Shown: one piece after another, positions 58,695 through 64,000 of the stretch
Layout: the number at the start of each line of letters is the position of its first letter
Numbering within the stretch: the first letter of the stretch is position 1
Origin: Leekyejoonella antrihumi
GTDB taxonomy: Bacteria; Actinomycetota; Actinomycetes; Actinomycetales; Dermatophilaceae
Assembly: GCF_007845645.1 (NCBI RefSeq)
Contig: NZ_VCQV01000011.1
Coordinates: 1-64,000, forward strand
Reading direction: 5' to 3'
DNA: 64,000 nt
The notes under the pieces: model-generated
What the model saw: the letters and a program-made list of their open reading frames with translations, nothing else
Told to the model about the DNA's origin: nothing
The model's database searches: none
Position numbers and translations under genes: made by a program

Positions 58695-59969
58695 ATGACG
58701 ACACCCTTCTACGGTTCCGACTTCGACGCCCTGCAGGCGTTCGATCCCGACATCTCCGATGTGCTGCTGTCCGAGTTGGACCGCCTGCGCAGCGGTCTAC
58801 AGCTCATCGCGAGCGAGAACATGTCGAGCCCGACGGTGCTGACGGCACTCGGTTCGACCCTGTCCAACAAGTACGCCGAGGGTTACCCGGGACGCCGCTA
58901 CTACGGCGGATGCGCCGAGGTGGACAAGGCAGAGAACATCGCCATCCAGCGGTGCACGGACCTGTTCGGCGCGGAGCACGCGAACGTGCAGCCGCATTCC
59001 GGCGCGAGCGCCAACCAGGCGGTTTACGGCGCGTTCATGAAGCCCGGCGACACGCTGCTGGCGATGTCCTTGCCGATGGGTGGTCACCTGACGCACGGCG
59101 CCAAGGTGTCGTTCTCCGGCAAGTGGTTCAACGCGATCGGCTACGGAGTCGACAAGCAGACCGAGAACATCGACTACGACCAGGTCGAGGCGCTCGCCAA
59201 GGAGCATCGGCCGAAGGTGATCTGCGCGGGCGGCAGTGCCATCCCACGGCTGATCGACTTCGAGCGGATCCGCGCCATTGCCGACGAGGTCGGCGCGATC
59301 TTCTGGGTCGACGCGGCTCACTTCATCGGTCTTGTCGCCGGCAAGGCGATCCCGTCGCCGGTGCCGTATGCCGACGTCGTCACCTTCACCACCCACAAGG
59401 TGCTGCGCGGGCCACGGTCCGGTGCGCTGGTCTGCAGGGAGCAGCACGGCAAGGCCCTGGACAAGGCCGTCTTCCCGATGATGCAGGGCGGTCCGCAGAT
59501 GAACACCATCGCGGCCAAGGCGGTCAACTTCAAGGAGTGCGCGACCCCGGAGTATGCCGCGTACGCCAAGCAGGTCATCGCCAATGCGCAGGCACTGGCG
59601 GAGTCACTGGGCGAGAAGGGCATCCGGCCGATCACCGGAGGCACGGACACCCACCTGTCGCTGCACGATCTGCAGGGCGTCGAGGTCACCGGTGCGGACG
59701 CCGAGAAGCGCGCCGACGCGGCCGGGATCGTGCTCAACAAGAACGCCATCCCGTTCGACCCGCAAAAGCCGAACATCGCCTCCGGAATCCGCGTCGGCTC
59801 GCCCTGCGTGACCACGCAGGGGATGGGCACCGCCGAGATGAAGCAGATCGGCGAGCTGATCCACCGCGCGGTCACCCAGTCCGACGGCGACCCGGACCAC
59901 CCGGTCGCCAAGGAGGTACGCGCGCAGGTGACCGACCTGGTCGGGCGTTTCCCGGCATACGCACGCTGA
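58695..59969 (+). CDS. glyA: Serine hydroxymethyltransferase
   Basis: About 424 residues from ATG 58695. It interconverts serine and glycine with tetrahydrofolate. The PLP Lys is Lys235 in TFTTHKVLRGPRSG. LIASENMSSPTVL, NKYAEGYPGRRYYGGC and NVQPHSGASANQAVY are family hallmarks. The motif after the Lys (THKVLRGPRSG) is of the kind seen in a minor glyA branch; most bacterial enzymes read THKTLRGPRGG, so two active-site-adjacent residues differ. It lies between tsaC and wecA, as in relatives. Confidence 0.94.
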   Translation: MTTPFYGSDFDALQAFDPDISDVLLSELDRLRSGLQLIASENMSSPTVLTALGSTLSNKYAEGYPGRRYYGGCAEVDKAENIAIQRCTDLFGAEHANVQPHSGASANQAVYGAFMKPGDTLLAMSLPMGGHLTHGAKVSFSGKWFNAIGYGVDKQTENIDYDQVEALAKEHRPKVICAGGSAIPRLIDFERIRAIADEVGAIFWVDAAHFIGLVAGKAIPSPVPYADVVTFTTHKVLRGPRSGALVCREQHGKALDKAVFPMMQGGPQMNTIAAKAVNFKECATPEYAAYAKQVIANAQALAESLGEKGIRPITGGTDTHLSLHDLQGVEVTGADAEKRADAAGIVLNKNAIPFDPQKPNIASGIRVGSPCVTTQGMGTAEMKQIGELIHRAVTQSDGDPDHPVAKEVRAQVTDLVGRFPAYAR

Positions 59970-59984
59970 TCCAGACTTACACCC

Positions 59985-61094
59985 GTGCGTGAGTATCTGC
60001 TCATCTGCATCATCGCGGGGGTCGTCACGTTCGTGACGACCCCCGCGATCAGGTGGGCGGCCATCAGATTCGGCGCCGTCACCGCAGTCCGTGGTCGTGA
60101 CGTGCACTCCGTCCCGATCCCTCGTCTCGGCGGAGTCGCGATGCTGCTGGGGTTCGGCGCCGCCGAGCTGGTCGCGAGCAGACTGCCCTACCTGTCGGGG
60201 TTGTTCGACGGTGGTGGCCAGCACCAGCTGATCAGCGTGTTGATCGGGGCAGCACTGATCACCGCGCTCGGGGCCGTGGACGACTTTCGGGGCCTCGACC
60301 CGATCACCAAGCTCGCCGGGCAGATCCTCGCCGCGGGGGTGATGGCCTACGGGGGAGTGCTGCTGGTCTCGTTGCCGATCGCCAACACCTACACGGTGCT
60401 GCCCGAGCCGGTCCTGGTGGGACTCACCATCTTCATCGTGCTCGCGATGACGAATGCGGTGAACTTTGCGGACGGGCTCGACGGGCTGGCTGCCGGCTTC
60501 GTCGCCATCGCGGCGACCGCCTTCTTCCTGTGGGCCTACACCTACGCCCAACTCGGCGGTGGGCCCGGGCGGGTCTTCTCAGGAGCTGCGTTCATCTCGG
60601 CGGCGACGATCGGCTGCTGCCTGGGTTTCCTGCCGCACAACTTCCATCCGGCCAAGCTGTTCATGGGAGATGCCGGAGCCCTCCTGCTCGGACTGCTCGT
60701 CGCCGCATCCACCATCTCGATGACCGGCAACTTCGACCCCTCGCAGGCATCCTCCACGCATCGTGCGACGTTCGCCTTCTGGTTGCCGATCGTGCTGCCA
60801 CTGTTGATCCTGGCGCTGCCGGTGCTCGACGTGATCCTGGCGATCATCCGTCGTGGTCCCAAGTTCTGGCGCCCGGATGCCAAGCATCTGCACCACCGAA
60901 TGCTGCAGATGGGGCACCCGCATCGCCGGGCGGTGCTGCTGCTCTATCTGTGGTCTGCGTCGGTCGCCATGGGCGTGCTGTCCTTCTCCTACGTGTCCGC
61001 GCCGATCGCCTCGACCATCCTGGTGGTCATGCTCGCGGTGTCGTTCCTCCTCACCTGGGGGCTACCCCGGTGGAGCTCGACCCGACGCTTGTGA
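59985..61094 (+). CDS. wecA: Undecaprenyl-phosphate GlcNAc-1-phosphate transferase-like protein (MraY/WecA family)
   Basis: 369 residues with about ten membrane helices. It transfers a sugar-1-phosphate from a UDP-sugar to undecaprenyl (or decaprenyl) phosphate, starting a wall glycan. GAVDDFRGLDPITKLAGQ is the family Asp-Asp motif, TNAVNFADGLDGLAAG the NxxNxxDGIDGL block, and KLFMGDAGALLLG the third. HLHHRMLQMGHPHRRAV is the HxHH loop of the WecA/TagO branch. GTG 59985. Its place just before the ATP synthase genes is typical of actinobacteria. Confidence 0.92.
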   Translation: MREYLLICIIAGVVTFVTTPAIRWAAIRFGAVTAVRGRDVHSVPIPRLGGVAMLLGFGAAELVASRLPYLSGLFDGGGQHQLISVLIGAALITALGAVDDFRGLDPITKLAGQILAAGVMAYGGVLLVSLPIANTYTVLPEPVLVGLTIFIVLAMTNAVNFADGLDGLAAGFVAIAATAFFLWAYTYAQLGGGPGRVFSGAAFISAATIGCCLGFLPHNFHPAKLFMGDAGALLLGLLVAASTISMTGNFDPSQASSTHRATFAFWLPIVLPLLILALPVLDVILAIIRRGPKFWRPDAKHLHHRMLQMGHPHRRAVLLLYLWSASVAMGVLSFSYVSAPIASTILVVMLAVSFLLTWGLPRWSSTRRL

Positions 61095-61410
61095 TAACTT
61101 TCACAAGCAGGAAGGATCCTCATCCAGCGATGAGAATGCCCCTTCGCGAGACGCCCGACAAGTTTGTCCTATGAAGTCCTCCCCGAGGCCCCCGCAAAGT
61201 ATTGAGCGAGGGACGAGCGAGAACTTTGTGGGGAATTGTGACGCCCACGATCCGGCAGAGAAGGAAGCCCGCCATGGACTCCCCTACGGTGCACCAGCAG
61301 TGCCCGTCCGACGACGCACGTGCCTGTCCAGCGCCCGCCGTCGAAACCCCCGGCAACGCCGTTTTGAGGCGTACCGTGGGTCATTCCGTGGTGAAGAGGA
61401 GCAATCGCTC
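61095..61410. other. Gap before atpZ, contains repeat copy D
   Basis: This 316-bp gap should hold the promoter of the ATP synthase operon. It contains the 44-bp repeat (61190-61233). An ORF from ATG 61273 (MDSPTVHQQCPSDDARA) has GAAGG upstream and could be translated, but it runs on through atpZ in another frame, so I do not call it. I could not fix a -10/-35 pair. Confidence 0.4.
61190..61233. repeat. 44-bp dispersed inverted-end repeat, copy D
   Basis: Same length and ends as copies A and B (CCCCGCAAAGT...ACTTTGTGGGG), with paired changes in both arms (GAAG to AAAG on one side, CTTC to CTTT on the other) that keep the stem. Compensated changes suggest that the hairpin is what is conserved. 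Confidence 0.78.
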
Positions 61411-61602
61411 GTGGTGTACGATGACGACCGGGATCTCGGTCCTGGAGCATGGGATCTCATCGGCCTCGGCGGCGTCCTCGTCACCAGTCTCGCCATCGGG
61501 CTGGCCGTCGGCCTCGTGGCAGACTCCCACGCAGAAACTTCACCTACTTTCACGATGCTCTTTCCCGCCATGGGCATGGCCCTGGCTCGCTGGGCATCGT
61601 GA
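61411..61602 (+). CDS. AtpZ/AtpI-type small membrane protein before the ATP synthase genes
   Basis: 63 residues from GTG 61411 (MVYDDDRDLGPGAWDLIG), with AGAGGAG 9 nt upstream. It has one clear helix (GLGGVLVTSLAIGLAVGLVA), a short HAETSPTFT loop and the start of a second helix that breaks off at ALARWAS. Family members have two full helices. Adding one G near 61589 makes the second helix continue as LGSLGIVMAG and moves the stop to 61670, 4 nt before the next start. So the C-terminus may be cut by a frameshift. Proteins of this kind help c-ring assembly or magnesium supply. Confidence 0.65.
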   Translation: MVYDDDRDLGPGAWDLIGLGGVLVTSLAIGLAVGLVADSHAETSPTFTMLFPAMGMALARWAS

Positions 61603-61674
61603 TGGCGGGTGCGCAAGGTCATCAAGAGCTGGCGACTCGTGCACGCAAGAACTTGTCGAGAGGAAGGTGAGGCG

Positions 61675-62073
61675 ATGAGTGGATCACCGTTGTCCCGGGC
61701 CCTGGCCAATCAGCGGCGGATGCTCATCCTGGGCCTTGTCCTGTGCGCCGCGGCCGTCTGGCTGACCGCAGTCTTCGGCCACTGGCAGGTCGGCGTGTTC
61801 CTGGTCGTGGGCATCCTGCTCGGCATGATCAACCAGGTGGCCACGGAGGTCACCCTGCTGCGCGCCGTCGAGAGCGGCGAGGAACTGTCCCGCAAGCAGT
61901 ACGGCATGTCGTCCCTGATCCGGCTGATGGGCGTGAGCGTTGTCGCGATCGCCGTCACCGTGATCTTCTGGTCCTCGGGTGGCGCCGCGACCCTCGTCGG
62001 TCTGGCCGTCTTCCACCTCATTACGCTGGTCGCCACGAGCCTCCCGCTGCTGAAGGAGCTGAAGAAAGTATGA
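61675..62073 (+). CDS. atpI: ATP synthase accessory protein I-like membrane protein
   Basis: 132 residues from ATG 61675, with GAGAGGAAGG upstream. Four membrane helices (RRMLILGLVLCAAAVWLTAVF; VGVFLVVGILLGMINQVATE; and two more after residue 80), the pattern of the poorly conserved UncI/AtpI proteins encoded before atpB. It likely helps c-ring assembly. The stop overlaps the atpB start by 4 nt (ATGA). Confidence 0.8.
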   Translation: MSGSPLSRALANQRRMLILGLVLCAAAVWLTAVFGHWQVGVFLVVGILLGMINQVATEVTLLRAVESGEELSRKQYGMSSLIRLMGVSVVAIAVTVIFWSSGGAATLVGLAVFHLITLVATSLPLLKELKKV

Positions 62074-62870
62074 GTCCCGCGCTCGCTTCGACCATTGACA
62101 TCAATGTCGGTCAACACATTCAGCGGCAGTTCCTGGGCATGACCTTCAATCTGGACACCATCTGGTCGACGGTGATCGCCGGCCTGATCGTGGTCGGTCT
62201 CGGTTTGTGGATGCGGTCCAAGATCACCTCGGGTGTCCCGAGCAAGCTGCAGATCATGTGGGAGTCGATCGTCGATACGGTCACCAAGCAGGTCGAGGAC
62301 TCGCTGGGCACGATCAACCCGTTCGTCGTGCCCCTGGCCATCGCGCTGTTCACCTTCATCCTGGTGGCCAACTGGATCGAGATGGTCCCGACGATGGACA
62401 AGGTGCCCTCACCGTCGGCCGATGTGAACCTGACCTATGCCATGGCGCTGTTCGTGATCGTCTGTGTGCACGTCTACAGCATCCGGCAACGACGACTCGG
62501 CGGATACATCAAGCACTACTTCCAGCCGTATCCCGCCCTCGCGTTGTTCAACCTCATCGAGGAGATCGCCAAGCCGTTCTCGCTGGCTCTTCGACTCTTC
62601 GGCAACATCTTCGCCGGTGGCATCATGCTCTCGCTGATCGCCCTTTTCCCCAGCTACATCCTGTGGGGACCGGAGATCGTCTGGAAGCTTTTCGACATGT
62701 TCATCGGTCTCATCCAGGCGTTCATCTTCGCGCTGCTGACCATCCTCTACTTCGGGATGGCCGGGTCGCACGACGAGGAGCATGAGCAGGAGGGCGCGGC
62801 CAAGGCCAAGGCTGACGCCGCCGAGGAGAAGATCGGCGAGTCCGTCCCCGAGCTTCAGGGCGCGCACTGA
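62070..62870 (+). CDS. atpB: ATP synthase F0 subunit a
   Basis: 266 residues from ATG 62070; the frame upstream is shadow of atpI. The membrane stator channel protein. PFSLALRLFGNIFAGGIML carries the essential Arg facing the c-ring, and QAFIFALLTILYFGMA is the last helix, as in all a subunits. FVVPLAIALFTFILVANWIEMVP is the typical second block. The C-terminal 30 residues are an extra charged tail (HDEEHEQEGAAKAKADAAEE) not needed in E. coli. Confidence 0.97.
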   Translation: MSPALASTIDINVGQHIQRQFLGMTFNLDTIWSTVIAGLIVVGLGLWMRSKITSGVPSKLQIMWESIVDTVTKQVEDSLGTINPFVVPLAIALFTFILVANWIEMVPTMDKVPSPSADVNLTYAMALFVIVCVHVYSIRQRRLGGYIKHYFQPYPALALFNLIEEIAKPFSLALRLFGNIFAGGIMLSLIALFPSYILWGPEIVWKLFDMFIGLIQAFIFALLTILYFGMAGSHDEEHEQEGAAKAKADAAEEKIGESVPELQGAH

Positions 62871-62917
62871 CCACCCCGGTCAGAATCACCAGAGCTGTAC
62901 GACGCAGTAATGAATAA

Positions 62918-63223
<306 letters not shown>

Positions 63224-63248
63224 TTCCTTCTCTGAAGGAGAGGGAGAC

Positions 63249-63815
63249 ATGTTGATTCACGCATTGGTCCCGGCGGCCGACAACCCGCTGATGCCGAATG
63301 GGACATTCATTGCCGAGCTGATCGCGTTCCTGCTGATCCTCGGCGCGCTCGCCAAGTGGGTGGTGCCACCGATCAACCGGGCACTCGTGGAGCGGCAGGA
63401 GAACATTCGGGAGCGCTTCGAGGAGCTCGAGGAGTCCCAGGCTGCCGCGAAGGAGACCGAGGGCAAGTACCGCGCCGCTCTCAAGGATGCCCGGCACGAG
63501 GCCGGCGAGATCCGGCAGCGGGCGACGGCCGACGGCGAGAAGATTGTTGCCGAGAGCCGGGAGCACGCCAAGGCCGAGGGCACCCGCATCGTCGAGGCTG
63601 CGCACAAGCAGACCGAGGCCGACCGGCAGCAGGCGGAGGTCCAGCTGCGTGGTCACGTGGGCAAGCTGTCAACCGATCTCGCGAGCAAGATCGTCGGTGA
63701 GTCACTCGAGGACGAGGCGCGTCAGCGCGGTATCGTCGAGCGGTTCCTCGGCGAGCTCGAATCGGGTTCCGTCAAGGCCGAGAAGGTCGGGTCGGGACCA
63801 GAGGCCGGCGCGTGA
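63249..63815 (+). CDS. atpF: ATP synthase F0 subunit b
   Basis: 188 residues, one membrane helix (GTFIAELIAFLLILGALAKW) and then a long charged coiled coil (EERQ/RERFEELEESQAAAKE region to about residue 170) that forms the peripheral stalk. A short Leu/Ile-rich leader precedes the helix. Its stop shares one base with the atpH start (TGATG). Confidence 0.96.
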   Translation: MLIHALVPAADNPLMPNGTFIAELIAFLLILGALAKWVVPPINRALVERQENIRERFEELEESQAAAKETEGKYRAALKDARHEAGEIRQRATADGEKIVAESREHAKAEGTRIVEAAHKQTEADRQQAEVQLRGHVGKLSTDLASKIVGESLEDEARQRGIVERFLGELESGSVKAEKVGSGPEAGA

Positions 63816-64000
63816 TGCAGGGCGCCTCGCGTGCTGCGCTCGCACAGAGCCGAGACGACCTTCGCGCGTTGCTGTCCGGCGACGGTGTCGACGCGGCCGG
63901 TGTCGGACGCGAGCTGCTCGAGGTGACGCAGGTCCTGGACTCCAGCGCATCGCTGCGTCGCGCCCTGGCCGCACCGGCAGCCGAGAGCGAGGCGAAGCAG
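63815..64000 (+). CDS. atpH: ATP synthase F1 subunit delta, cut by window end
   Basis: The first 62 codons are present. It starts MQGASRAALAQSRDDLRALL and runs to the window end without a stop. The Ala/Leu/Arg-rich helical N-terminus (VLDSSASLRRALAAPAAESE) is that of actinobacterial delta subunits, which couple the b stalk to F1. The frame is set by the 1-nt overlap with atpF. Confidence 0.93.
   Translation, partial: MQGASRAALAQSRDDLRALLSGDGVDAAGVGRELLEVTQVLDSSASLRRALAAPAAESEAKQ

Noticed and set aside
61273-61678. ORF starting MDSPTVHQQ before atpZ
   Set aside because: It passes through atpZ in the wrong frame and loses coding character; only its first 50 codons could be real.

Overview
The window is high-GC DNA with GTG/TTG starts, dense operons, kgd in place of a classical 2-oxoglutarate dehydrogenase E1, an actinobacterial Rho with a long disordered insert, DasR-type and DtxR/IdeR-type operators, and the order rpmE-prfA-prmC-tsaC-glyA-wecA-atpZ/I/B/E/F/H. 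It is chromosomal sequence of an actinobacterium. A Micrococcales relative such as Dermacoccaceae/Intrasporangiaceae is my inference, not proven here.

Layout. 0.3-4.4 kb: a LysR regulator divergent from a polar amino-acid ABC importer. 4.6-9.5 kb: a frame-broken secreted SGNH hydrolase, a lipid-anchored sortase, a GT4 glycosyltransferase, a second SGNH hydrolase, a DUF6104 protein and a double GNAT protein. 9.5-13.4 kb: kgd. 13.5-18 kb: an ABC-2 exporter and two CNNM/CBS membrane proteins. 18.1-25.9 kb: a LacI regulator and a sugar importer with GH5-like and GH1 glycosidases (beta-glycoside use). 25.9-32.3 kb: a chitobiose/GlcNAc-type module (importer, nagA, DasR-like GntR, SIS-domain deaminase-like enzyme) with two DasR-type operators. 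32.4 kb: tRNA-Arg(CCG). 32.6-36.8 kb: the efeUOB iron operon under DtxR/IdeR-like boxes. 36.9-41.6 kb: lysA-hom-thrC-thrB. 41.8-43.8 kb: rho. 44-50 kb: a Tat-exported amidase, a frame-broken unknown gene, two DMT-type membrane proteins, gene debris, a VOC and a GNAT protein. 50.2-52.5 kb: rpmE-prfA-prmC. 52.6-57.7 kb: an accessory insert (lipase, SDR, Baeyer-Villiger-type monooxygenase, HSL esterase, pentapeptide protein) splitting prmC from tsaC. 57.9-64 kb: tsaC, glyA, wecA and the start of the ATP synthase operon, cut in atpH.

The least explained signals are non-coding: a family of 44-bp inverted-end repeats (four copies, one inserted at the start of an ABC permease gene with a 22-bp duplication and a coupled 35-codon leader ORF); a perfect 24-bp-arm palindrome after rho; and four identical 8-bp boxes in mirror-symmetric 20-bp spacing between the pentapeptide gene and tsaC. 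Several genes carry single-G losses in G runs, which may be true frameshifts or a systematic sequence error. I see no CRISPR array, phage, IS transposase or obvious defence system.
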